64,000 nucleotides of DNA from assembly GCA_965233705.1 (NCBI GenBank), contig CBDDTF010000003.1, forward strand, positions 1,488,001-1,552,000, read 5' to 3'. Origin of the DNA: Algihabitans sp965233705. Lineage in GTDB: Bacteria; Pseudomonadota; Alphaproteobacteria; Kiloniellales; DSM-21159. Under the pieces are notes generated by a model. The model was given only the letters and a program-made list of their open reading frames with translations, had not been told where the DNA came from and did not search any database. This document shows positions 17,979 through 26,103 of the stretch, piece after piece; position 1 is the first letter of the stretch, and every line of letters starts with the position of its first letter. A program made the translations under genes and the position numbers.

Positions 17979-20741
17979 ATGCTGTCCTCCGGCTTCGTGG
18001 TGCTGGTCGCCGGGCTGTATCTCGGCCTGCTCTTCTTCCTTGCCTTCCTGACCGAGCGGCGGGTGGCCCGCGGGGCGGCCCGCTTCATCACCGCCCCACC
18101 GGTCTACACCCTGTCGCTGGCGGTCTACTGCACCTCCTGGACCTTCTACGGCGCGGTCGGCTCGGCCGCGCGCAACGGCCTGGAGTTCCTGACCATCTAC
18201 CTGGGACCGACGGTGGTGCTGCTGGGCTGGTGGGTGCTGCTGCGCAAGCTGGTGCGGATCAGCCGCAGCCAGCGGATTACCTCGATCGCCGACTTCATCT
18301 CGGCGCGCTACGGCAAGAGCGCGTCGATCTCGGCCGTGGTGACCCTGATGGCGGTGGTCGGCAGCATCCCCTACATCTCGCTGCAGCTCAAAGCGGTGAC
18401 GGCCAGCTACGAGGTGCTGGTCGGTGCCTCGGCGACCGCGCAGCACGGGCCGGGGAGCGACATCTTCACCGACACCGGCCTGTGGGTGACCATCTCGATG
18501 GCCGCCTTCGTGATCCTGTTCGGCACCCGCAACCTGGGCGCCGACCAGCGCCATCCCGGCGTGGTTGCGGCCATCGCCTTCGAGTCCCTCATCAAGCTGT
18601 TGGCCCTCGGCGCCGTCGGGCTCTTCGCGCTCTACGGCATCGGCGACGGCCTCGGGGAGCTCTTCGCGCGGGCCCGCGCCAACCCCGAGTTGCAGCACCT
18701 CTACAGCTTCCCCGAGGGCTTCGAGCCGCGCTGGGTCGTCACCTTGTTCCTGGCGGCCATGGCGACGATCTGCCTGCCGCGCCAGTTCCAGGTGACCGTG
18801 GTGGAGAACTCCGACGAGCGCCACCTGGCCACGGCGGCCTGGCTGTTCCCGCTCTACCTGATGCTGATCAGCCTCTTCGTGCTGCCGATCGCCATCGCCG
18901 GCCTGACCAGCCTGCCGCCCGGCGAGAACACCGACCTCTTCGTGCTGACCGTGCCGCTGGCCGCCGGGCGCGAGGATCTGGCGCTCGTGGCCTTCATCGG
19001 CGGCCTCTCGGCCGCCACCTCCATGGTGATCGTCGCCAGCCTGGCGCTGTCGATCATGATCTCCAACCACCTGGTCGCACCGCTGCTGCTGCGCAGTCCG
19101 GTCTTCTCCGGACCCACGGCCGGCGATTTTTCCGGCACGCTGCTGCTCACCCGGCGCCTGTCGATCGTGGCCATCCTGCTGCTCGGCTTCCTCTATTATC
19201 GGGGTACCGGCAGCGGCAATCCGCTGGCCTCGATCGGGCTGATCTCCTTCGCCGGCATGGCGCAGTTCGCGCCGGCGCTGATCGGCGGCGTCTTCTGGCA
19301 GCGGGCGACCAAGCGCGGCGCCCTGGCCAGCCTGCTCGCCGGCTTCGCCTTCTGGGCCTACACGCTGCTGGCCCCCACCCTGGCCAGCGCCGGTTGGGCC
19401 TTCGAGGGGCTGGTCGCCGAGGGGCTGTGGGAGGTGGCGCTGCTCCGGCCCAACGCCCTGTTCGGGCTCGAGGGCTGGGACCCGCTGGTGCATGGCCTCT
19501 TCTGGTCGATCAGCGCCAACGTCACCGCCTATGTCCTGGTCTCACTGGTGACCCGCCAGAGCCCGATCGAAAGCCTGCAGTCGGCGCTGTTCGTCAACGC
19601 CCTGCAGCCGCGCGAACCCCAGGTCGAGGTGGCGCTGCAACGCTCGGCCACCACCAAGGACCTGTTCCGCCTGACCCAGCGGATTCTCGGCGCCGAGCGC
19701 GCCTACCAGATCTTTCGCGACTACGCCCGCCGCCAGGGCCGCTCCGACCACCTGCCGGCGCCCGACCCGCCGCTGATCGCCTACGTGGAGCGCCAGCTCG
19801 CCAGCAGCGTCGGCGCCGCCTCGGCCCGCTCGCTGGTCTCGCGGATCGTCAAGGGCGAGACCATCAGCCTCGACGCCTTGATCGCCATCCTCGACGAGAC
19901 CCACCAGGCGATCCGCACCAGCCGCGCGCTGGAGCGCAAGTCGCGCGAGCTGCAGGACACGGCGGCGCAGCTCCGCGAGGCCAACGCGCAGCTCAAGGCG
20001 CTGGACAAGATGAAGGACGACTTCCTCAGCCGCGTCAGCCACGAGCTGCGCACGCCGATGACCTCGATCCGCTCCTTCTCGGAGATCCTCAGCGACCCCG
20101 CCCAGAGCGGCCCGAAGCTCGAGTCCGAACAGGCGCAGCGCTTCCTGACCATCATCCGCGACGAGAGCGAGCGGCTGACCCGGCTGCTCGACGAGATCCT
20201 CGACATCAGCCGCATGGAGAGCGGCGAGGCCACCCTGCGCCTGGAAACGCTGGACGCCGCGCAGATCGTGCGCAACTCCGTCGAGACCATGAGCGGCCTG
20301 GCCGAACAGTCGCGCGTCCAGCTCTCCGCCGACCTCGGCCGCGGCCCGCTCTGGGTGACCGCCGACCCCGACCGGCTCAAGCAGGTCTGCGTCAATCTGC
20401 TGTCCAACGCGATCAAGTACCACCATCCGCTCGGGCCGGGACGGCCGCGCTGCCGCGCCTGGGTGACGCGCGGCGCCGGACGGCCGGGCACGGTCGAGCT
20501 GCGCTTCTGCGACAACGGCCCCGGCATCGCGGAGAACTACCGCGACAAGGTCTTCTCCAAGTTCGCACGCGGCTGGAACGAGCCCGGCGGCGAGCGCTTC
20601 GCCGGCAGCGGCCTGGGCCTGGCGATTTCGCGGCAGATCGTCCAGCACCTGGGCGGCGATCTTGAGCTGGAAAGCTCGGGCCCGCAGGGCACGGTCTTCG
20701 TCGTCCGCCTGCGCAGCGCCGCCGCGGCCGCGGCCCAGTAG
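17979..20741 (+). CDS. Sodium/solute symporter-histidine kinase fusion (CrbS-like)
   Basis: 920 residues. Residues 1 to about 530 are a sodium:solute symporter with about 13 transmembrane segments (start MLSSGFVVLVAGLYLGLLFF; family block TSWTFYGAVG). Residues of about 550-640 fit the linker called STAC in such fusions. A coiled coil leads into the DHp domain, SRVSHELRTPMTSIRSF, with phosphoacceptor His688. The kinase domain has the N box NLLSNAIKYHH, G1 CDNGPGIAE and G2 GSGLGLAIS. There is no attached receiver. Known relatives (CrbS in Vibrio and Pseudomonas) control acetyl-CoA synthetase genes, and an acsA gene lies 14 kb upstream. It probably senses or transports a small carboxylate and phosphorylates the receiver at 17090. 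Confidence 0.92.
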   Translation: MLSSGFVVLVAGLYLGLLFFLAFLTERRVARGAARFITAPPVYTLSLAVYCTSWTFYGAVGSAARNGLEFLTIYLGPTVVLLGWWVLLRKLVRISRSQRITSIADFISARYGKSASISAVVTLMAVVGSIPYISLQLKAVTASYEVLVGASATAQHGPGSDIFTDTGLWVTISMAAFVILFGTRNLGADQRHPGVVAAIAFESLIKLLALGAVGLFALYGIGDGLGELFARARANPELQHLYSFPEGFEPRWVVTLFLAAMATICLPRQFQVTVVENSDERHLATAAWLFPLYLMLISLFVLPIAIAGLTSLPPGENTDLFVLTVPLAAGREDLALVAFIGGLSAATSMVIVASLALSIMISNHLVAPLLLRSPVFSGPTAGDFSGTLLLTRRLSIVAILLLGFLYYRGTGSGNPLASIGLISFAGMAQFAPALIGGVFWQRATKRGALASLLAGFAFWAYTLLAPTLASAGWAFEGLVAEGLWEVALLRPNALFGLEGWDPLVHGLFWSISANVTAYVLVSLVTRQSPIESLQSALFVNALQPREPQVEVALQRSATTKDLFRLTQRILGAERAYQIFRDYARRQGRSDHLPAPDPPLIAYVERQLASSVGAASARSLVSRIVKGETISLDALIAILDETHQAIRTSRALERKSRELQDTAAQLREANAQLKALDKMKDDFLSRVSHELRTPMTSIRSFSEILSDPAQSGPKLESEQAQRFLTIIRDESERLTRLLDEILDISRMESGEATLRLETLDAAQIVRNSVETMSGLAEQSRVQLSADLGRGPLWVTADPDRLKQVCVNLLSNAIKYHHPLGPGRPRCRAWVTRGAGRPGTVELRFCDNGPGIAENYRDKVFSKFARGWNEPGGERFAGSGLGLAISRQIVQHLGGDLELESSGPQGTVFVVRLRSAAAAAAQ

Positions 20742-20844
20742 CGCGCCCGGGGGCACCCCGCAACGCCGTGCTGTGATGCGCGTCACTGTCAAGCGAGCGC
20801 GCCCGCACCAGGTCATGGGGATAGGCGGCACAGGAGGCTTGGAC

Positions 20845-21006
20845 ATGGCCCGCAGCAGTCCGCTTCACCCCCATCTGCCCCGTCCCCCGAGCGGGCAGGT
20901 GACACCGCGTCGGCTGGCTGACGCCGTTTTCGTGCTCCTGGCCGGCGCCCTGCTCGGCCTGCCCTTCCTGCTGCTCGCCCTCGGCGGGCTGCTCTACGGA
21001 TTTTGA
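20845..21006 (+). CDS. Small single-span membrane protein (53 aa)
   Basis: A 53-residue frame starts at an ATG preceded by AGGAGG at eight bases, one of the best ribosome sites in the window. The product has a polar N-terminus rich in Pro/Ser/Arg and one hydrophobic helix (ADAVFVLLAGALLGLPFLLL). Function unknown. It lies between the symporter-kinase and the universal stress proteins. A longer frame through the same codons overlaps the kinase gene and is not supported. Confidence 0.6.
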   Translation: MARSSPLHPHLPRPPSGQVTPRRLADAVFVLLAGALLGLPFLLLALGGLLYGF

Positions 21007-21186
21007 GGGCCGGAGCGCGGCCGCGCCAAGGGCGGCCACGCGCGCCGGCCGGCCGGCGTGACGAAACGCGCTGCCCGCCCCCTTCCACCTGCCGCACCAA
21101 ACTCATAGGCTGTCTTACGAAACGGATCATCGCGGCCCCCGCGTGCCCGTCGGCGGCCGCGGCGCAACACGGCAGAGGAGACCGGC

Positions 21187-21642
21187 ATGAGCAAGAAGCT
21201 GCTAGTTGCCATCGACGGCTCGGAGCACGGCTGGAAGGCGCTCGACATGGCTTGCGACCTGGCCCGCGCCTCCGACGCCGAGGTGATCCTGCTCCACGTC
21301 GTCCCCGTCGAGCCGATGCCCGAGGGTTTCCGCGAATGGGCGGAGACCGAGGGCATTCCCGCGGGCGACCGGCAGCCGCTCTACCGCGCGAGCCGGGCTC
21401 TGGGGGACCGGCTCACGCGCGAAGGCGAAGAGCGGGCGCGCAACAAGGGCCTGACCCGGATCACGACCCGCATCGCCGAGGGCAACCCGGCCACCGAGAT
21501 CATCGACCTGGCGAAATCCCAAGCGGTGGAGATGATCCTGCTGGGCAGCCGCGGCCTCGGCGACGCCCGCGCCCTGCTGCTCGGCAGCGTATCCCACAAG
21601 GTGATGCACCTCGCCCCCTGCACCTGCGTGGCCGTGAAGTAG
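21187..21642 (+). CDS. Universal stress protein (UspA family)
   Basis: 151 residues, one Usp domain. It starts KKLLVAIDGSEHGWKALDMA and ends with the nucleotide-binding motif GSRGLG-N9-GS, so it is of the ATP-binding type. GAGGAG precedes the ATG. Usp proteins bind ATP and help survival under energy, redox or osmotic stress; a specific role is not visible. A second Usp gene follows 97 bases later. Confidence 0.92.
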   Translation: MSKKLLVAIDGSEHGWKALDMACDLARASDAEVILLHVVPVEPMPEGFREWAETEGIPAGDRQPLYRASRALGDRLTREGEERARNKGLTRITTRIAEGNPATEIIDLAKSQAVEMILLGSRGLGDARALLLGSVSHKVMHLAPCTCVAVK

Positions 21643-21739
21643 CGCGCGCGCCGGCGTGCGGAGCGCACCGCCGCCTTCGGGCGTTGGATCAGCACAAAGG
21701 GGCAGCCCCCGGAAGCGGCACAACAGGAGGTAACCAGAC

Positions 21740-22252
21740 ATGTTCACGCGACTCCTTGTGGCGACCGACGGGTCGGACCACGCCGAGCATGCCGTCGCGC
21801 GGGCGGCCGAGATCGCCAAACGCTTCGGCGCGAGCGTCGACCTGCTCTACGTCATGGGCGAGGCGCGGCCGCCGACGGCCCTGCGCCACCTGGTCGAGGT
21901 CGAGTACCAGACGCCGACGTCGGGCGCGGGCTTCGCGCCGGTGCCCGCAGGGCCCTTTCCCGCCACGATCGACCCGAGCGACCGGGACGAGGAGGAGCTG
22001 GCGCGCCGGGTCGGCTTCGCGGTGCTGGACCGCGCCGCCCAGGCCCTGCAGAGCGCGGGCGTGACCCAGGTCGAGCAGGTGCTGGAGACCGGCGACCCCG
22101 CCGAGGTCATTCTCGCGCATGCCAAGCGCGAGGAGGCCGATCTGGTCGTCCTGGGCAGCCGCGGGCTGGGCAGGCTGAAGGGCCTGCTTCTCGGCAGCGT
22201 CTCCGGCGAGGTCTCGCAGCGCGTCGCCTGCTGCTGTCTGCTGGTCAAATAG
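21740..22252 (+). CDS. Universal stress protein (UspA family), second copy
   Basis: 170 residues. It starts FTRLLVATDGSDHAEHAVARA, has a longer middle insert than its neighbour (about residues 45-75) and ends with GSRGLGRLKGLLLGS, the ATP-binding motif. It has a strong CAGGAGG ribosome site. It is diverged from the first copy, so this is an old tandem duplication; the two may form a heterodimer. Confidence 0.92.
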   Translation: MFTRLLVATDGSDHAEHAVARAAEIAKRFGASVDLLYVMGEARPPTALRHLVEVEYQTPTSGAGFAPVPAGPFPATIDPSDRDEEELARRVGFAVLDRAAQALQSAGVTQVEQVLETGDPAEVILAHAKREEADLVVLGSRGLGRLKGLLLGSVSGEVSQRVACCCLLVK

Positions 22253-22323
22253 GCTGCAGGTTGCGCGCACGCCGCTCGGCGGGGCGCCGTAGCTTTTCCC
22301 GTGCCTGGCGACGAGGGCCAACC

Positions 22324-23640
22324 ATGAGCAACATCTTCATCCTCGGTCTCGATCCCTTCAATGCGCAGGAGTTGCAGTCGATCCGCGAGGCGGAGTCCCA
22401 TCGCTTCGTCAAGCTTCTCGGCTACGAGCAGGTGGTCCACCCGGAAGGCGGCCAGGTCGACTTCGACGCCCTGCTCGCCGACGCCGAGGCACAGCTCCGC
22501 CGCTTTGCCGGCCCGGTCGACGCGATCGTCTCCTACTGGGACTTCCCCTCCAGCGCCCTGGCCGGGGTCCTGCGCAACCGCCTCGGCCTGCCCGGTCCGA
22601 CCAACGAGGCGATCGCCAAGTGCGAGCACAAGTACTGGTCCCGGCTGGAGCAACGCGCCGTGGTGCCCGATCTGGTCCCCGCGTTCTGCGCCGTCGATCC
22701 CTTCGCCGAAGATCCGCTGCGCGACATCGCGCTCGACTTTCCCTACTGGATCAAGCCGATCAAGGCGCACTCCTCGCACCTGGGCTTCAAGATCCGGCGG
22801 CCGGAGGACCTGCGCCTGCATCTGCCGCAGATCCGCGCCAAGATCAGCAACTTCGGCGTGCCCTGCGACCAGTTCCTCGGGCATGTGGAGCTGCCGGAGG
22901 CGGTGCGGCCGGTGAACGGCCACTGGTGCATCGCCGAGTCGATCATCTCGGCCGGCCAGCAGTGCACCCTGGAAGGCTACGTCTGCGACGGCGAGGTGAC
23001 GGTCTACGGCGTCGTCGACTCCCTGCGCTCGGGCCTGCACCGCTCCAGCTTCTCGCGCTACCAATACCCCTCGCAGCTTCCACGGCGGGTCCAGCAGCGC
23101 ATGATCGCCGCCGCCGCCAAGGTGATGACGCGCTTCGGCTACGACCAGGCGCCTTTCAACATGGAGTTCTACTGGGAGCGGCGCTCCGACCGCATCCACC
23201 TTTTGGAGGTCAACTCGCGCATCTCCAAGTCCCACTGTCCGCTGTTCCGCCTGGTCGACGGGGCCTCCCACCAGGAGGTGATGATCGACCTGGCGCTGGG
23301 CCGGCGGCCGGACTTCGCGCAACGCCAGGGCCGCCACCGGCTGGCCGGCAAGTTCATGGTCCGCGTCTACGAGGACGGCGTGGTCAAGCGGCTGCCCAGC
23401 CAGGCCGAACTCGACCGGGTCCGCGAGCTCTTTCCCGAGGTCCGCGTCCACCTGCTGACCGAGGAGGGCGCCCGCCTCGCCCACCTGCCCTACCAGGACA
23501 GCTACAGTTTCGAGCTGGCCGAGATCTTCCTCGGCGCCGACGACCAGCCCGGCCTGCTGGAGAAGTACCGCCGCTGCCTAGACATTCTGACCTTCGACGT
23601 CCGCCCCGATCGCCCCGCCGCCCGGAAAGGAGCCGCATGA
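22324..23640 (+). CDS. ATP-grasp ligase
   Basis: 438 residues. It has a Rossmann-like N-terminal domain (SNIFILGLDPFNAQELQSIR) followed by an ATP-grasp fold: a nucleotide-binding lysine region around 138-150 (DFPYWIKPIKAHSS) and the metal-binding Glu/Asn in HLLEVNSRIS near 300. Such enzymes join a carboxylate to an amine through an acyl-phosphate. The substrate is unknown. It overlaps the start of the CocE-type hydrolase (ATGA), so ligase and hydrolase are made together. The open frame upstream to 22261 lacks similarity, so the ATG at 22324 is used. Confidence 0.85.
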   Translation: MSNIFILGLDPFNAQELQSIREAESHRFVKLLGYEQVVHPEGGQVDFDALLADAEAQLRRFAGPVDAIVSYWDFPSSALAGVLRNRLGLPGPTNEAIAKCEHKYWSRLEQRAVVPDLVPAFCAVDPFAEDPLRDIALDFPYWIKPIKAHSSHLGFKIRRPEDLRLHLPQIRAKISNFGVPCDQFLGHVELPEAVRPVNGHWCIAESIISAGQQCTLEGYVCDGEVTVYGVVDSLRSGLHRSSFSRYQYPSQLPRRVQQRMIAAAAKVMTRFGYDQAPFNMEFYWERRSDRIHLLEVNSRISKSHCPLFRLVDGASHQEVMIDLALGRRPDFAQRQGRHRLAGKFMVRVYEDGVVKRLPSQAELDRVRELFPEVRVHLLTEEGARLAHLPYQDSYSFELAEIFLGADDQPGLLEKYRRCLDILTFDVRPDRPAARKGAA

Positions 23641-25658
23641 AAGTCGTCGACAACTTCCCGCATCCCGTCGAGGAGATCGATAACGTCTGGATCCCCATGG
23701 CCGACGGCGTGCGGCTGGCCGCGCGCATCTGGCGCCCGGCCGGTGCCGAGACGGCGCCGGTGCCGGCGATTCTGGAATACATTCCCTACCGCAAGCGCTT
23801 CGGCACGGCGGCGCGCGACGCCGTAACCCACCGCTACCTGGCCGGCCACGGCTACGCTTGCGTGCGCGTCGACCTGCGCGGCAGCGGCGAGTCCGACGGG
23901 GTGCTGGAGGACGAGTACCTGCAGCAGGAGCTGGACGACGGCTGCGCGGTGATCGACTGGCTCGCCGCCCAGCCCTGGTGCGACGGCCAGGTCGGCATGG
24001 TGGGCATCTCCTGGGGCGGCTTCAACGGCCTGCAGATCGCCGCCCTGCGCCCGGCCGCGCTGAAGGCGGTGATCTCCCTCTGCTCGACCGACGACCGCTA
24101 TGCCGACGACGTGCATCACATGGGCGGCTGCCTGCTGGGCGACAATCTCTCCTGGGCCTCGACCATGTTCGCCTACAACAGCCTGCCGCCCGACCCGGCG
24201 CTGGTCGGCGAACGCTGGCGCGAGATGTGGCGGCAGCGGCTGGAGGGCAGCGGCCTCTGGCTCGCCACCTGGCTGCGCCACCAGCGCCGCGACGCCTATT
24301 GGCGCCACGGCTCGATCTGCGAGGACTTCGCGGCCGTCACCTGTCCGGTCTACGCCGTCAGCGGCTGGGCCGACGGCTATTCCAACGCGGTGTTCCGCCT
24401 GCTGGCCAACCTGCCCGGCCCGAGCAAGGGGCTGATCGGCCCCTGGAGTCACAAGTATCCCCACCTGGGCGTGCCGGGCCCCGCCATCGATTTTCTCGGC
24501 GAGATGCTGCGCTGGTGGGACCACTGGCTGAAGGGACGGGACACCGGCATCATGGACGAGCCGGCGCTGCGCGTGTGGATGCAGGACAGCGTGCCGCCGA
24601 CCACCAGCTACCAGGAGCGGCCCGGGCGCTGGGTGGCGGAGGAGCGCTGGCCTTCGTCGCGGATCGAGACGCGCAGCTTCGCCCTGACCCAGCACCATCT
24701 GGTGCCCGCGGACCAGCCGGTCGAAGCGCACGAGATCCCCCTGCAGTCGCCGCTGACCGTCGGCCTGTTTGCCGGCAAGTGGTGCTCCTACGCCGCCGGG
24801 CCGGATCTCGCCCACGACCAGCGCCAGGAGGACGGCGGCGCGCTGGTGTTCCAGACCGCGCCGCTGGAGACGGGCGTCGAGATGCTGGGTGCCGTCACCT
24901 GCGAGCTGGAAGTCGCGGTCAACCGGCCCGTCGCCATGCTCGCGCTGCGCCTGTCCGACGTGCAGCCCGACGACAAGGCGACGCGGGTGACCTACGGGCT
25001 GCTCAACCTCACCCACCGCAACGGCAGCGCGGCGCCCGAGCCGCTCGAGCCGGGCCGGCGCTACCGCGTGCGCGTGCAGCTCAACGAGGTGGCCCACGCC
25101 TTTCCGGCCGGCCACCGGCTGCGCCTGTCGATCTCCACCTCCTACTGGCCGCTGGCCTGGCCGGCGCCGGAGCCGGTGCGCCTGACCCTGTTCAACCAGG
25201 GCTCGCGCCTGCACCTGCCGGTGCGTCCGCCGCGCCCGGAGGACTCGGCGCTGCGCATCTTCGGCGCGCCGCGCGGGGCGCCGCCGCTGCGCACCACCGT
25301 GCTGGAGACGGGTCACCACAACTGGGTCGTGCACCGCGACCTGGCCAAGGACGAATCGGTGCTGGAGGTGACCAACGACTCCGGCCGCTATCGGATCGAC
25401 GACATCGACCTGGAGGTCGGCAGCCGGGCGGTGGAGCGCTACAGCTCGGTGGCCGACGACGTCGACACGGTGCGCGGCGAGACCCTGTGGGAGCGCAGCC
25501 TGGCCCGCGGCGACTGGCGGATCCGCACGGTTACCCACACGCGGCTGACCTCCACCCCGACCCATTTCGAGATCGCCGCCACGCTCGACGCCTACGAGGG
25601 CGACAAGCGGATCTTCAGCCGGAACTGGGACGAGCGGATCGAGCGCGACCTGGTCTGA
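23637..25658 (+). CDS. CocE/NonD-family acyl-peptidase or ester hydrolase
   Basis: 673 residues. An alpha/beta-hydrolase domain carries the nucleophile Ser125 in GISWGG, an Asp in SGWADGYSNAV and a His in GPWSHKYPH, all placed as in X-Pro dipeptidyl-peptidase/alpha-amino-ester hydrolases. The C-terminal about 250 residues form the usual jelly-roll (PX29-associated) domain, with the block HAFPAGHRLRLSIS. No signal peptide is seen, so it is cytoplasmic. It starts within the stop of the ATP-grasp gene behind GGAAAGGAG. The pairing suggests it cleaves an amide or ester related to what the ligase makes. Confidence 0.88.
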   Translation: MKVVDNFPHPVEEIDNVWIPMADGVRLAARIWRPAGAETAPVPAILEYIPYRKRFGTAARDAVTHRYLAGHGYACVRVDLRGSGESDGVLEDEYLQQELDDGCAVIDWLAAQPWCDGQVGMVGISWGGFNGLQIAALRPAALKAVISLCSTDDRYADDVHHMGGCLLGDNLSWASTMFAYNSLPPDPALVGERWREMWRQRLEGSGLWLATWLRHQRRDAYWRHGSICEDFAAVTCPVYAVSGWADGYSNAVFRLLANLPGPSKGLIGPWSHKYPHLGVPGPAIDFLGEMLRWWDHWLKGRDTGIMDEPALRVWMQDSVPPTTSYQERPGRWVAEERWPSSRIETRSFALTQHHLVPADQPVEAHEIPLQSPLTVGLFAGKWCSYAAGPDLAHDQRQEDGGALVFQTAPLETGVEMLGAVTCELEVAVNRPVAMLALRLSDVQPDDKATRVTYGLLNLTHRNGSAAPEPLEPGRRYRVRVQLNEVAHAFPAGHRLRLSISTSYWPLAWPAPEPVRLTLFNQGSRLHLPVRPPRPEDSALRIFGAPRGAPPLRTTVLETGHHNWVVHRDLAKDESVLEVTNDSGRYRIDDIDLEVGSRAVERYSSVADDVDTVRGETLWERSLARGDWRIRTVTHTRLTSTPTHFEIAATLDAYEGDKRIFSRNWDERIERDLV

Positions 25659-25694
25659 CGCCGGGCGCCGCCCCCCCTTCCCCGGGCGGGGCGA

Positions 25695-25905
25695 TTGCGT
25701 TACCGTTCGCATGGTGACGGTTCCCCGGCAACGGGGAGGCAAGAGGGAACGGGGTGCGGCGCCTTGGCGTGCCAATTCCCCGGCTGTCCCCGCAACTGTA
25801 GGCGGCGAGCCCCCGCGTCCAACCTGGCCACTGGGAAACTGGGAAGGCCGGACGCAAGACGGGCGAGGACCCGCGAGCCAGGAGACCTGCCGTCGCAAGC
25901 GTCAC
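25695..25905 (+). ncRNA. Adenosylcobalamin riboswitch
   Basis: The leader of the TonB-dependent receptor gene holds the conserved cobalamin aptamer: GGGAACGGGGTGC, then AATTCCCC-GGCTGTCCCCGCAACTGT near 25780-25800, then GCCACTGGG and finally the B12 box AGCCAGGAGACCTGCC at 25876-25891. Such elements shut off btuB when adenosylcobalamin is plentiful. Paired elements between 25905 and the ATG at 26104 could form the expression platform. The exact ends are approximate. Confidence 0.93.
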
Positions 25906-26103
25906 CCTTTCCGCCGACCGGGGAGTGTCGGTGGGACGGACACCCGTTTGCGGTGACGCGACCTTCGGTCGTGCCGTCGCTTGCGGGAGTCCCCGGTGAT
26001 TCGGATTCGAACAGGCTCATCCAGATCCTTGCAGCCGCCCCCGGCGGCCGCCGCTCGGCATGACCGCGTCCTCAGCGTTCCTTTGCCCGAGCGGGAGTTT
26101 CCT

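Noticed and set aside
17397..19493. 698-residue minus-strand frame opposite the symporter-kinase
   Set aside because: Low-complexity His/Gln/Asp/Gly composition typical of antisense frames; the symporter and kinase motifs on the plus strand settle the coding strand.
21007..21186. tRNA or small RNA in the gap before the first stress protein
   Set aside because: No cloverleaf-like arms or conserved tRNA boxes were seen; the gap appears empty.
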